A stretch of DNA of 64,000 nucleotides from G965250275 sp965250275 (GCA_965250275.1 OZ252297.1:3782001-3846000), one strand, 5' to 3'; counted from the first letter of the stretch, positions 33,926 to 43,311 are shown. Made by a program: numbers and translations. The notes: a model not told the origin generated them from the sequence alone.

Positions 33926-34994
33926 GCCGCTCGCGCCCGGCGCTGTCATCGGCATACTCGGCGGCGGGCAGCTGGGTCGAATGCTGGCCGTGGCGGCTGC
34001 GAGACTGGGCTTTCGGACCCATGTCTATGAACCCGGCGCGCACCCTCCTGCCGGGGACGTGGCCTTTGCGGTCACGACCGCGCCCTATGAGGACCGCGCC
34101 GCGCTGGAAGCATTTGCTGACCAAGTCGACGTGGTTACTTACGAGTTCGAGAACATCCCGACGGAAGCGCTGGATGTTCTGGAAAAGCTGAAGCCAATCC
34201 GACCGGGTCGCGAAGCGCTTCGGATCAGCCAGGACCGGTTGACCGAAAAGACCTTCCTGCAGGACCTGGGGCTGCAGACAGCCCCGTTCGCAGATGTGCC
34301 CGACAAGCCCGCGCTGGACGCAGCCCTGGCGGATATCGGCACACCGTCGATCCTGAAGACACGGCGTTTTGGGTACGACGGCAAGGGCCAAGCCCGTCTG
34401 TCCGACCTGTCGGGCGCAGCGAGCGCACTGGCTGATATGGCCGGCGCCCCCGCGATATTAGAAGGGTTCGTCGATTTCAGCATCGAAGTCTCTGTTGTTG
34501 CCGCCCGCGGTCTTGACGGGTCAGTGGCCTGCTTCGACCCCGGTGAGAATGTTCATCGCGAGGGTATTCTGCGGACAACAACCGTTCCCGCGCGGCTGCC
34601 TGCGGCGCAGCGCAGCGACGCCATTCTGCTGGCCGCGCGTATCCTGAACGCACTGGACTACGTGGGTGTTCTCGGGGTCGAGCTGTTTGTCACACCGCAA
34701 GGGCTGATCGTGAACGAGATTGCACCCCGCGTTCACAACTCAGGGCACTGGACCCAGAACGGCTGCGTCGTGGACCAGTTCGAACAACATATTCGAGCCA
34801 TTGCAGGCTGGCCGCTCGGGGACGGAACGCGCCATGCGGACGTGGTTATGGAGAACATCATCGGCGACGACATGGACAGACTGGCCGAGCATGCACAGGC
34901 CCGCGACACGGCAATCCACCTCTACGGCAAAGCCGAAACGAAACCCGGCCGAAAGATGGGACACGTCAATCGGGTCACACGCCCGGATAGCTGA
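33918..34994 (+). CDS. purK: 5-(carboxyamino)imidazole ribonucleotide synthase
   Basis: 358 residues, ATP-grasp enzyme that carboxylates AIR to N5-CAIR for PurE. 'GAVIGILGGGQLGRMLAVAA' at the start, 'ILKTRRFGYDGKGQ' in the ATP-grasp domain and 'EIAPRVHNSGHWT' near the end are typical. ATG 33918 sits inside the last codons of purE, giving an 8-nt overlap; the upstream extension of the frame is a purE shadow. Confidence 0.97.
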   Translation: MTEPLAPGAVIGILGGGQLGRMLAVAAARLGFRTHVYEPGAHPPAGDVAFAVTTAPYEDRAALEAFADQVDVVTYEFENIPTEALDVLEKLKPIRPGREALRISQDRLTEKTFLQDLGLQTAPFADVPDKPALDAALADIGTPSILKTRRFGYDGKGQARLSDLSGAASALADMAGAPAILEGFVDFSIEVSVVAARGLDGSVACFDPGENVHREGILRTTTVPARLPAAQRSDAILLAARILNALDYVGVLGVELFVTPQGLIVNEIAPRVHNSGHWTQNGCVVDQFEQHIRAIAGWPLGDGTRHADVVMENIIGDDMDRLAEHAQARDTAIHLYGKAETKPGRKMGHVNRVTRPDS

Positions 34995-35009
34995 TCATAG
35001 GCTTAGCGC

Positions 35010-36161
35010 TTACCCCATAAACCGTGTTGCGATGTCGCCGGACATGTAACTGACCTGACCACCCGCAATCGTCGCCGCAACACGGCCCGTTTCGGCGTCC
35101 AGCACAACGAGATCCGCCCGCAGACCCGGCGCCAGCCTGCCGCGATCAGAGAGCCCCAGTGCCTGCGCCGGACCATGCGAGACCAGATCCCATGCCGCCC
35201 CCAACGCGAGCCGCCCCGAACTGACCAGCAAATGCGCGGCACGGCGTACGGACGGATAGTGATAATCCGAGGCCAGCACGTCACACAGCCCGTTCGACAC
35301 CAGCTCCGCGGCGCTCACATTCCCTTTGTGAGAACTTCCCCGCATCAGATTTGGCGCCCCCATGATCACGGGTTCACCCGCCGCGCGGGCGGCCTCGGCC
35401 ACGGCGCGGGTCTCGGGAAACTCGGTGATGGTTACGCCGCGTGCGCGCCACGCGGCCCGCCCCTCGGGCGTCTGATCGTCGTGACTGCCAAGCCGCAGGC
35501 CCGCAGACTGGAATTCTGCACACAGCCCGTCCAGCGCCGCGGGCACCGCCGCACGATTGGCGTGTAGATCAAGCATCATCTGAAAATGCCGCTCCGGGTC
35601 GCGGCCCGCCTTGAGCGCCTGCCCGGTCAATCGCGGCGGGCGCCGGCCCTGAGACAGCCGGTCATGCGGCAAATGATCGTTGAACACCACGTACCCTACG
35701 CCCCACCTTGCCACGACGTCCGGCAGCCTGGCGAAATCTTCCAGCATGCAGATCTCAAAGCGAAGTTGTCCAATCAGGCTTGTTGCCACCTGTGGGCGCG
35801 CCTCCGAGATGGCTGCAAACACGCGCTCTGCGTAGTCCGGCGCCCTCAGGCCCCCTTCCCAAGACCAGAACTGCGCCATGACGGCCGTAGTGATCCCCGC
35901 GGCCGCCAATTCGGCCTCTGTCGAGCGCACGCCCTCGACCATATCGGTCATCACACCCCGGCGGGGCGCGAGGTGGCGCTCGAACGCATCTCCGTGCGCG
36001 TCGACGATGCCCGGAAGGAGGCGAAAGCCGCTCAAATCGACAGATCGACCAGCGCGCGCGTCCGAAATCTTTCCATCAGCGATGGACAAGTCCCCTTCGG
36101 CCAGCGTCCCGTCGGGCCAAAGCACCTCCGCACCACAAAAATCAAGCGCCAGACCCGTCAC
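35010..36161 (-). CDS. phnM: Alpha-D-ribose 1-methylphosphonate 5-triphosphate diphosphatase
   Basis: 383 residues of the amidohydrolase fold, PhnM type; releases pyrophosphate from the ribose triphosphate intermediate of the C-P lyase pathway. Signature segments are 'LLPGIVDAHGDAFERHLAPR', 'SWEGGLRAPDYAERV', 'FNDHLPHD', 'SHDDQTPE' and 'ASDYHYPS', which carry the metal ligands. The start is taken as GTG 36161, forming a GTGA overlap with the preceding esterase stop; a TTG at 36182 is the alternative. The other phn genes are absent, so it is an orphan copy, or part of a split pathway. Confidence 0.9.
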   Translation of the reverse strand: MTGLALDFCGAEVLWPDGTLAEGDLSIADGKISDARAGRSVDLSGFRLLPGIVDAHGDAFERHLAPRRGVMTDMVEGVRSTEAELAAAGITTAVMAQFWSWEGGLRAPDYAERVFAAISEARPQVATSLIGQLRFEICMLEDFARLPDVVARWGVGYVVFNDHLPHDRLSQGRRPPRLTGQALKAGRDPERHFQMMLDLHANRAAVPAALDGLCAEFQSAGLRLGSHDDQTPEGRAAWRARGVTITEFPETRAVAEAARAAGEPVIMGAPNLMRGSSHKGNVSAAELVSNGLCDVLASDYHYPSVRRAAHLLVSSGRLALGAAWDLVSHGPAQALGLSDRGRLAPGLRADLVVLDAETGRVAATIAGGQVSYMSGDIATRFMG

Positions 36162-36928
36162 GGCATCCGTTCCGCAGGGCAAGCGCCAACGATGCAGGCC
36201 TCTTCCAGCAGTTCACCCGCAGCGTCACGCCAGGTCAGATCACGTTGAAACTTGCCCTCTTCAATGAAACGCAGCGCCTGCACGATCACCAAAGGGTTGT
36301 TCATCATGAACGTGTGCGTGACCGGCAGCACGATATGATCGGACATGCCCTGAACCCGTGTTGCTCCAACCGAAACCTTGCCGTCATCGGGCCCGGGCAA
36401 CAGGGATGAAAAATAGGGATTAAGCGACTGGTCTCCGGCGATCACACCAACGGGGTACGTCACAGGTGGCAACGCTCGGGGCACACTTTCGGGGCCAGTG
36501 CCCAGCTGCCGACCCGCCGGTCCATTCAACCAGCCAAAGGCTTCCAGATCGCCCAGCGTGTCGACCACCTCGCTGCCCTGGTTGGGTGGGCCAAGCATAA
36601 CCACGCGACCGAGCCATTTCGGGATCTCTGTCTGAAACGCCTCGCGCACCAGAATCCCGCCCATCGAATGGGTGATGAAATGTACCGGCGTTGACCGGCA
36701 TTGCGCGACTGCCGGCGGAATGGTCTGGGTGACCAGATCTTCGATCTGCGCTTCGGTGGAAGGGTAGCCCGGGCGCACAACCTGATAGCCGCGCGCTGTC
36801 AGAGCATCCTCCATCACAGCAAACGAAGCTTCGGTGCGAGCAAGCCCATGCAACAAGACGATGCAATCGGCATGCAGACGCTCGCCCCAGAGGACGGCCA
36901 GACTCAGAAAAAGGAGAACCTTGCGCAT
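36158..36928 (-). CDS. Secreted alpha/beta hydrolase (lipase/esterase-like)
   Basis: 256 residues with an N-terminal signal peptide (MRKVLLFLSLAVLWG..., Cys at 'ADCIVLLHG'). Alpha/beta-hydrolase: oxyanion 'VLLHGLART', nucleophile Ser in 'ITHSMGGILVREA' near residue 93, and a late His in 'LPVTHTFMM'. Related to triacylglycerol lipase-like or PGAP1-like esterases. ATG 36928 begins the signal peptide; the longer frame was rejected. Its stop overlaps the phnM start, so the two are translationally coupled although their functions have no evident link. Confidence 0.88.
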   Translation of the reverse strand: MRKVLLFLSLAVLWGERLHADCIVLLHGLARTEASFAVMEDALTARGYQVVRPGYPSTEAQIEDLVTQTIPPAVAQCRSTPVHFITHSMGGILVREAFQTEIPKWLGRVVMLGPPNQGSEVVDTLGDLEAFGWLNGPAGRQLGTGPESVPRALPPVTYPVGVIAGDQSLNPYFSSLLPGPDDGKVSVGATRVQGMSDHIVLPVTHTFMMNNPLVIVQALRFIEEGKFQRDLTWRDAAGELLEEACIVGACPAERMP

Positions 36929-37006
36929 TTCACCGGGTTTACGCGGATTCAATGCGCCGCAAAAGACAGCACTGATAGAATGTGATTGCAAAAGACCGAG
37001 CGTGCC

Positions 37007-37849
37007 TCAAGGCCGTTTTGGCGTACGCAGCGCCATGGCAATGCCGCCCAGGACCAAAACCGCGCCCATCAGCAAACGGAGCGTTGCGGTCTCGCCCAGC
37101 AAAACAACGCCACCCACCAATGCGATCACCGGCACGCTCAATTGCACGATTGCCGCCACGCCTGTGTCGAGATGCGGCAAGAGTCGATACCAGAGCGCAT
37201 AGCCCAAGCCCGACGTTACCGCACCGGAAACAACCGCTAGTGCGACCCCCAACGGGTTGATGGCCAAGGGCACCGGCGACACCGGCAGCAAGATCGCTAC
37301 CAGGGGCAGGCAAAGACAGAAGTTCGCCGCCGTCGCTGCTAACGCATCCGTCGCGCCCCGCCCCGACAAGGTATAGATGGCCCATCCGATCCCGGCGGCC
37401 ACCATGAGTGCAGCCCCCGTCAGATCAGTGGACCAGCTTCCGCTGGGCCACAGCACCCAGGCCAACCCCAGGAAGGCGACCGTGGCCCCGGCGATCTGGC
37501 GAACCGAAGCCGGATTCCCCCACGCTGCCGCGAGGACAAACATCGTGATCTGCACCACGCCAAACAGGATGAGTGCACCGAGACCCGCGTCCAATGTCAG
37601 GTAGGCGAGTGAAAACCCGACCATGTAAAGAGCAAGCGCCGTCGCGCCGGCGACCCGCGCGCGGTCCAGAAACGGGATGGCGCCGCCCCGCAAGATTACC
37701 AGAAAGGCCAACATCGCCGCCCCGGACAAAACGCGAATGACGGCAAAACTTGCCGGATCCGCTGCGCCCGACCCCACCGCAAGCCGATTGAGCAGCGAAT
37801 TCGCGGCAAAGGCGCACATGGTGAGGCTGGTGAGCAGAAAGAGTCGCAT
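37007..37849 (-). CDS. DMT superfamily (EamA) transporter
   Basis: 280 residues with ten hydrophobic segments in two EamA repeats, as in RhaT/YdcZ-type drug/metabolite exporters. The second repeat ends with 'VPVIALVGGVVLLGE', the typical conserved Pro/Glu region. Substrate unknown. Stands between the esterase and DUF2161 genes on the same strand with about 80-100 bp gaps. Confidence 0.93.
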   Translation of the reverse strand: MRLFLLTSLTMCAFAANSLLNRLAVGSGAADPASFAVIRVLSGAAMLAFLVILRGGAIPFLDRARVAGATALALYMVGFSLAYLTLDAGLGALILFGVVQITMFVLAAAWGNPASVRQIAGATVAFLGLAWVLWPSGSWSTDLTGAALMVAAGIGWAIYTLSGRGATDALAATAANFCLCLPLVAILLPVSPVPLAINPLGVALAVVSGAVTSGLGYALWYRLLPHLDTGVAAIVQLSVPVIALVGGVVLLGETATLRLLMGAVLVLGGIAMALRTPKRP

Positions 37850-37958
37850 GATGTTGCCCTACCCTCTTACCCGGCAAATGAGAATTCACGTTTGCGGGCA
37901 AATGCAGCCAACGAAGCGTCAGCGCGGACCCTTTCACTTCTCCAATCGAGCCGCATCT

Positions 37959-38630
37959 TCATTCCGGCTCCCAGCTGTAGGCCCAATGCACCAAGCCGGC
38001 CCGTCCCGCGTCGGTCAGCCCATAGATGCCCGTGGAGACACGCTCAAACCACCCGTAGTGATTGTCCGACATGATGCGGCGGGCGGTTGTCACATTCACT
38101 GCGGCGGCCACGCCCGATGCCTTGCAGGGGCCATGCGCTGCCAGATGGGCCGCGCATTTCAACGCATCCTGCCGGTACGCTGTCACGATCCCATGACGGG
38201 TGGCACCCCCGTCGTTGGGATCTCCTTCCAACCGGTCGAACTCCCGCAACAGCCGGTTGAGCCGGGGTTTTGATTTGCGGGGCGCATAGGGACCGGGGTC
38301 GCATTGCACTTCGGTCCGTCCGTCGGATTTCACCGTGATCAGGCCTAGCCCCAGCCGCCGGCAAAGGTTCAGATTGTCTTTCAGCGCGCGCCTGGCATTT
38401 TTCCCAGTGGGGCGCGGAACCGCAATGTAGACATGATCAGTAACCTGCAGCCGCGAGACCGCCTGATGAAAGAGGGCAAGGGAGAACCGCAGCTTCAGTT
38501 CGACGATCACCGGAGGGTCATCTGCCCGAACCGCCACAACGTCGGCTGCGCCAACCTCGCCTTTGACGACATAGCCCTGTCGCTCCAACAAGGATTTCAC
38601 GGGGCCATAGAGATCTCGTTCAAGCTCCAT
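37959..38630 (-). CDS. DUF2161 PD-(D/E)XK-like phosphodiesterase
   Basis: 223 residues. The N-terminal half has a nuclease-type core: 'GEVGAADVVAVRADDPPVIVELKLRF' in part, where Asp in 'AADVV' and 'ELK' make a D...ExK active site. The C-terminal part ('CKASGVAAAVNVTTARRIMSDNHYGWFERV') resembles a winged helix for DNA contact. DUF2161 is annotated as a putative PD-(D/E)XK phosphodiesterase; no substrate is known and no methylase is adjacent. ATG 38630 starts at the conserved 'MELERDLYGPVKSLL'. Divergent from the VPLPA-CTERM gene. Confidence 0.85.
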   Translation of the reverse strand: MELERDLYGPVKSLLERQGYVVKGEVGAADVVAVRADDPPVIVELKLRFSLALFHQAVSRLQVTDHVYIAVPRPTGKNARRALKDNLNLCRRLGLGLITVKSDGRTEVQCDPGPYAPRKSKPRLNRLLREFDRLEGDPNDGGATRHGIVTAYRQDALKCAAHLAAHGPCKASGVAAAVNVTTARRIMSDNHYGWFERVSTGIYGLTDAGRAGLVHWAYSWEPE

Positions 38631-38885
38631 TCTGGTGAACTTCGCAGCTTCCGGCCTGCTCTCCAAGAGCGATGTTCGAGGGTAAGCGCCCCATTTGAAG
38701 TCGCGGCGATTCTTTGGATTGCGTCGGATCTGGCAACACATCGGCCTCGTCAGCGGTATTGGCAGAATGGCGCGGACAGTATTCGGCCAATTTGGGGGTC
38801 AAACGACGAACGCCTTTGGAAAGCCTTGCCAATTGCGGCGGAAATGTGGTGTTTTCAAGTCGTTAGGTGTTAGAGATTGGTTCCT

Positions 38886-39647
38886 ATGTTTGTTCGTACT
38901 GTTTCCGCCGGTATCGCGGCGCTGCTTCTTTCCTGGGGGATGGCATCCGCCGCAACGCTCGACAAAGCTTACAAGGCAACGTCGGCCATGGGATCGGGAA
39001 ACGTCACATCGGACCATAGCCTTTGGATCAAGGGTGGGGGCACACCTATCATCGGGAGCGACTTTGACTTCGCGCCTGCCGCTGACTTCCTGACTTACAC
39101 GGACGGAACAGCAACGCTGACCGGAAAGGCGGTTTCGCAAAACGTCATGGAGCCAGGCCATTCGGCGGGGTTCGACGTCGCCTTTTCATATGACAGCAAC
39201 TTCGGGTTCACACCGACGTTCAAATCCGAGAACGGATCGGCCGCTGGCGCGGACACCTTCTATCTGAACCTGACGGGCGGCACATTGCTGGGGACCGGGC
39301 TGCTCAAGGGGTTGAACCTGATGGTCACCCGGATGCCCGCCAATGGCACGGAGGCGACGCAGATCGGCTCGGGCACCGGTTCAGTCCGCGGCGCAAACAA
39401 CAAGAACACCAATTTCGGAATGGCGCATTGGTTTTTCGTGTCGGCGATCACCGAAGGTGAGAACACCTGCACAAGCACCTTTTGCGATTTGTACGAGCTT
39501 GCCGATAGTCGTCGTGGCGACATCAATGTCGACCTGGCCATGGTCACCAGAACAACGCCGATCCCACTGCCTGGCACAGGTCTGCTGATCCTTGGAGGCA
39601 TGGGCGCCCTTGCGATGGCTCGGCGCCAAAAGACCCGCACCAGCTAA
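38886..39647 (+). CDS. VPLPA-CTERM sorting domain protein
   Basis: 253 residues: N-terminal signal peptide (FVRTVSAGIAALLLSWGMASAA), a beta-rich middle with many Gly/Thr/Asn, and a C-terminal tripartite sorting signal 'IPLPGTGLLILGGMGALAMA' then 'RRQK'. This is the VPLPA/PEP-CTERM class handled by exosortase/rhombosortase-like systems in roseobacters. Function of the mature exported protein is unknown; four Cys lie late in the mature region ('NTCTSTFCDLY' contains two). ATG 38886 chosen; an upstream TTG in frame is less likely. No exosortase gene is nearby. Confidence 0.88.
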   Translation: MFVRTVSAGIAALLLSWGMASAATLDKAYKATSAMGSGNVTSDHSLWIKGGGTPIIGSDFDFAPAADFLTYTDGTATLTGKAVSQNVMEPGHSAGFDVAFSYDSNFGFTPTFKSENGSAAGADTFYLNLTGGTLLGTGLLKGLNLMVTRMPANGTEATQIGSGTGSVRGANNKNTNFGMAHWFFVSAITEGENTCTSTFCDLYELADSRRGDINVDLAMVTRTTPIPLPGTGLLILGGMGALAMARRQKTRTS

Positions 39648-39784
39648 CGCAATCACACAGAATCGATTGGGCGGAAACGCGCCGCCTGCGCTTGTCGTCA
39701 CCTGCGCCCGAATGCTGCAGGTGACTTCATTGGATCTGCCCCCTATAAGGCGCGCAAAATCCATATGCAAAGGACGCATTTCGC

Positions 39785-40699
39785 ATGACCACGCTTGTTT
39801 TCGGACACAAATCCCCCGACACCGATTCGACCGGTTCGGCCATGGTCTGGGCCTGGTATCTCAACGAGATCAAAGGCGAGGACGCCGAAGCGGTCTTGCT
39901 GGGCGAACCCAACACCGAGGCGGCCTGGCTTTTGAAAAAGTGGGACCTGCCCAAACCGCGGATCATCGACAGTGTTGCCGCAGATACGCCCGTCGCGATT
40001 GTAGACACCAACAACCCTGCTGAATTGCCCGACGGCATCAATGACGCCGACATCCGGAGCATCATTGATCACCACAAGCTCGTTGGTGGACTGACAACCA
40101 AAGGCCCCATCGAGATCCTGGTGCGCCCGCTCGCGTGCACGGCCACCATCCTGCACGACCTGATGGCGGGTACGGCGCTGCCAGATTGGGTCAAGGGTGC
40201 GATGCTGACCTGCATCCTTTCGGACACGCTTGAGTTTCGTTCTCCGACGACCACCGATCACGACCGCGCCGTGGCGGAACAACTGGCCGCGGACCTCGGG
40301 GTCGACATCCCCAGTTACGCCGCAGAGATGTTTGCCGCCAAATCGGATGTATCGGCCTTTGGCGAAGCTGAGCTTCTGCGTATGGACAGCAAAGAGTACG
40401 AGGTCTCCGGCAAACAGTTCCGCGTTTCGGTGCTGGAAACCACTGCGCCCAAAATGGTTCTGGACCGCAAAAACGCGCTGATGGCGGCGATGCCTGATGT
40501 GGCAAGTGCTGATGGCGCCGACCAGGTTCTGCTGTTTGTTGTGGACATCCTGAACGAAGAAGCCACGTTGCTGGTTCCCAACGATCTGGTCAAAACCGTC
40601 GCCGAGAAGAGCTTTGGCGCGACAGTGGACGGCGACACAGTTGTGCTGCCGGGCATTATGAGCCGCAAAAAACAGATTATCCCGAACCTCGCGGTCTGA
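39785..40699 (+). CDS. ppaC: Manganese-dependent inorganic pyrophosphatase
   Basis: 304 residues, family II (DHH) pyrophosphatase, which hydrolyses PPi in the cytoplasm. 'VFGHKSPDTDSTGSAM' at the N terminus, 'IVDTNNPAELP', 'IIDHHKLVGG' (the DHH motif) and a C-terminal DHHA2 domain with 'SRKKQIIPNL' are present. Good ribosome-binding site (AAAGGA). Most proteobacteria use family I; the family II enzyme is the form found here. Followed by a strong terminator. Confidence 0.97.
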   Translation: MTTLVFGHKSPDTDSTGSAMVWAWYLNEIKGEDAEAVLLGEPNTEAAWLLKKWDLPKPRIIDSVAADTPVAIVDTNNPAELPDGINDADIRSIIDHHKLVGGLTTKGPIEILVRPLACTATILHDLMAGTALPDWVKGAMLTCILSDTLEFRSPTTTDHDRAVAEQLAADLGVDIPSYAAEMFAAKSDVSAFGEAELLRMDSKEYEVSGKQFRVSVLETTAPKMVLDRKNALMAAMPDVASADGADQVLLFVVDILNEEATLLVPNDLVKTVAEKSFGATVDGDTVVLPGIMSRKKQIIPNLAV

Positions 40700-40713
40700 C
40701 TCCGCTCAGACCC

Positions 40714-40748
40714 AGCGCCGGCGTGACCGCGCCGGCGCTTGTTTCTTT
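40714..40748 (+). terminator. Intrinsic terminator after ppaC
   Basis: Perfect 10-bp stem AGCGCCGGCG/CGCCGGCGCT with a 6-nt loop (40714-40739), then TGTTTCTTT. 15 bp beyond the ppaC stop. Confidence 0.8.
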
Positions 40749-40838
40749 GGACCCGGCCTTGCAGAGGCACTGGATCGTCGCGCTTGCGATCTTGATGTGG
40801 ACGTGGTGTGACAAGAGCAGGCAAAGCCAAGAGGCATC

Positions 40839-41717
40839 ATGACCCGTATCATTACTGCATTGTCCGAAATCTCTGCGCCTTACGACGCGCTCTTCGTTGA
40901 TCTTTGGGGATGCGTCCATGATGGCGTGCGCGCCCTGCCCGAAGCAGTGGCGGCGCTCCAACAATACCGCGCGGGCGGAGGCAAAGTGGTTCTGGTGACC
41001 AACTCACCCAAGCCGCGTGCGGGCGTCGAAGATCAGATCCGAAATCAGTTCGGTGTTCCCGATGATGCATGGGACACAATCGCCAGTTCCGGCGACAGCG
41101 CCCGATCCGCCATGTTTCGCGGCGTTGTCGGCCGCCGTGTCTGGTTCATGGGAGAGTGGGAGCGGGACGAGGGGTTCTTCACACCCCTTCATCTGCTGGA
41201 ACATCCCCTGGAGATCGAACGCGTCGACCTGAAGGATGCCGAAGGCATTGTCTGTTGTGGGCCGTTTGATCCGATGGCAGACCCCGCTGTGAACCGGCCA
41301 GAGTTCCTTTTGGCAAAGCAGAAGGGCCTGAAACTGCTATGCGCGAATCCGGATATCGTTGTGGATCGTGGGGAGGTTCGCGAATGGTGCGCCGGGGCGC
41401 TTGCGCGCCTCTACACCGAGATGGGCGGCGAAAGCCTTTACTTTGGAAAACCGCATCCCCCGATCTACGATCTGGCGCGGCGCCGGCTTTTGGAACTTGG
41501 TGTGGATGTCCCCAATTCCGCGATTCTGGCGATTGGCGACGGCGTGCATACCGACATCGCTGGAGCAAGCGGCGAAGACATCGATTCTCTGTTTATCGCG
41601 GGCGGCCTTGCAGCCGGTGAAACAAAGACCGATGCGCATCCGGAACCCGCAGCGCTAACTGATTATCTTGCAAGGGAAAATTCCACCCCAACTTTCACGA
41701 TCGGACAGTTGCGCTGA
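40839..41717 (+). CDS. HAD-superfamily hydrolase, TIGR01459 type
   Basis: 292 residues, class IIA HAD phosphatase-like. First motif 'ALFVDLWGCVHDGVRALP' where the second Asp is replaced by Trp-Gly as is usual for this subgroup; motif II in 'VLVTNSPKPR'; the C-terminal 'ILAIGDGVHTDIAGASGEDIDS' supplies the acidic metal ligands. Related to NagD/PGP-type phosphatases. Substrate unknown. Confidence 0.9.
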   Translation: MTRIITALSEISAPYDALFVDLWGCVHDGVRALPEAVAALQQYRAGGGKVVLVTNSPKPRAGVEDQIRNQFGVPDDAWDTIASSGDSARSAMFRGVVGRRVWFMGEWERDEGFFTPLHLLEHPLEIERVDLKDAEGIVCCGPFDPMADPAVNRPEFLLAKQKGLKLLCANPDIVVDRGEVREWCAGALARLYTEMGGESLYFGKPHPPIYDLARRRLLELGVDVPNSAILAIGDGVHTDIAGASGEDIDSLFIAGGLAAGETKTDAHPEPAALTDYLARENSTPTFTIGQLR

Positions 41718-41821
41718 CGCAGAAAAAGCTGGACTTTCTGCGCTTGCGAAGTAATAAAGTTGCCGAGAGACGGTCTCCGGGTGACTATTTGTTACCGCGC
41801 CGATGAAAGAAGAGGGCCCTG

Positions 41822-42265
41822 ATGTTGGACAACATGCCGCGCGGCACGATCTGCATTGAAGACATTGAGATGGGGATGACCCGTCATCTGCGGAAAGTTG
41901 TTACGGACCGCGATATCGAAATGTTTGCCGAGGTTTCCACCGACCATAACCCGGTACATATGGACGACGATTACGCCCGCGACACCATCTTTGAAGGGCG
42001 TATCGCGCATGGGATGCTGACGGCCGGTTTGATTTCCGCTGTTATCGGGGAACAACTGCCCGGCCATGGCACCGTCTATATGGGCCAATCCCTGAAGTTC
42101 CTCGCGCCGGTCCGCCCGGGTGACACCGTTTACGCCGAAGTCAAAGTGATCGACATCGAAATGGCCAAGCGCCGCGTGAAGCTTGACTGCCATTGTGCGG
42201 TGGAGGGCAAGAAGGTTCTGGTCGGAGAAGCCATGGTTCTTGCGCCGAGCCGCAAGTTCGACTGA
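41822..42265 (+). CDS. MaoC-family (R)-specific enoyl-CoA hydratase-like protein
   Basis: 147 residues, single hot-dog fold. The catalytic Asp-His dyad is in 'FAEVSTDHNPVHMDDDYA'. 'RIAHGMLTAGLISAVI' and 'YMGQSLKFLAPVRPGDTV' are family-typical. PhaJ-like enzymes hydrate enoyl-CoA to (R)-3-hydroxyacyl-CoA for polyester or fatty acid metabolism. No phaC nearby, so the role is inferred from family only. Confidence 0.92.
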   Translation: MLDNMPRGTICIEDIEMGMTRHLRKVVTDRDIEMFAEVSTDHNPVHMDDDYARDTIFEGRIAHGMLTAGLISAVIGEQLPGHGTVYMGQSLKFLAPVRPGDTVYAEVKVIDIEMAKRRVKLDCHCAVEGKKVLVGEAMVLAPSRKFD

Positions 42266-42378
42266 CCGCCGGGTCGGGGATCCTTCAACCGGCGCCCGAA
42301 AAGGCACCACACATTAGATACGGATCGCCGAACCCGCAGCCTCTTGCGAAGGGGCGCTGTGCCCGCTAGGGCTGCGCA

Positions 42379-43311
42379 ATGCGGATCATCCGGGACTACG
42401 AATTCATTGAACCACAAGACCGCGGCGCCAGCGCCGCGATCGGCAATTTTGATGGCGTGCATCTCGGTCACCAATCGGTCATCTCCGCCGCCCGCGATGC
42501 CGCGCCCGACGCTCCGCTCGGGGTGGTGACGTTCGAGCCGCATCCACGCGAGTTCTTTGCGCCGGATGCCGCGCCGTTCCGGCTGATGAGCCGAGAGGCC
42601 CGTGCATCCCGGCTGGCTAAGCTTGGGGTGGAATTTCTGTACGAACTCAACTTCAACTCGAACATTTCTTCGCTCTCGCCCGAGGCTTTTGCGCATGATG
42701 TGATCGCCAATGGGCTTGGGTTGCGCCACGTGGTGGTCGGAGCCGATTTCTGTTTCGGCAAAGGACGTGCGGGATCAGCCGAAGACCTCGTACGTTTTGG
42801 CGCCGAAATGGGGTTTGGCGTGACCATCGCCCGCCTGCTGGAGAATGCCGAGACCACAGTATCGTCCACCGCGATCCGCGCCGCCCTGAGCAACGGGCGC
42901 CCCCGCGAGGCAGCAGCCATGCTGGGCCACTGGCAGCGGATCGAAGGACCGGTGATCGGCGGCGAACAGCGTGGACGGGAATTGGGATACCCCACGGCCA
43001 ACATGTCCATCGAAGGTCTGCACCCGCCTGCGTTTGGTGTGTACGCCGTTCTGGTCGATGTGTTGGATGGGCCTCATAAAGGTAGCTATCACGGTGCCGC
43101 AAGCCTGGGCATCCGTCCCATGTTCGGCGAAAACCTTCCCAACCTCGAAACCTTCCTTTTCGATTTTTCCGGCGACCTCTACGGAGCGACCCTATCGATC
43201 GGTCTGGTGGAGCATCTGCGTCCGGAAGCAAAGTTCGACACGCTGGACGCCTTGATTGCCCAGATGGATGACGATTGCGCCCGCGCTCGAGCCATTCTGG
43301 CGGCTCTATGA
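42379..43311 (+). CDS. ribF: Bifunctional riboflavin kinase/FAD synthetase
   Basis: 310 residues. The N-terminal nucleotidyltransferase domain has 'AIGNFDGVHLGHQSVI' and 'FAPDAAPFRLM'; the C-terminal flavokinase has 'ELGYPTANM' and 'GIRPMFGENLPNLETFLFDF' in part. Makes FMN and FAD. Its stop overlaps the ycgN start by 4 nt (ATGA), followed by ltaE with a 1-nt overlap. Confidence 0.97.
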   Translation: MRIIRDYEFIEPQDRGASAAIGNFDGVHLGHQSVISAARDAAPDAPLGVVTFEPHPREFFAPDAAPFRLMSREARASRLAKLGVEFLYELNFNSNISSLSPEAFAHDVIANGLGLRHVVVGADFCFGKGRAGSAEDLVRFGAEMGFGVTIARLLENAETTVSSTAIRAALSNGRPREAAAMLGHWQRIEGPVIGGEQRGRELGYPTANMSIEGLHPPAFGVYAVLVDVLDGPHKGSYHGAASLGIRPMFGENLPNLETFLFDFSGDLYGATLSIGLVEHLRPEAKFDTLDALIAQMDDDCARARAILAAL

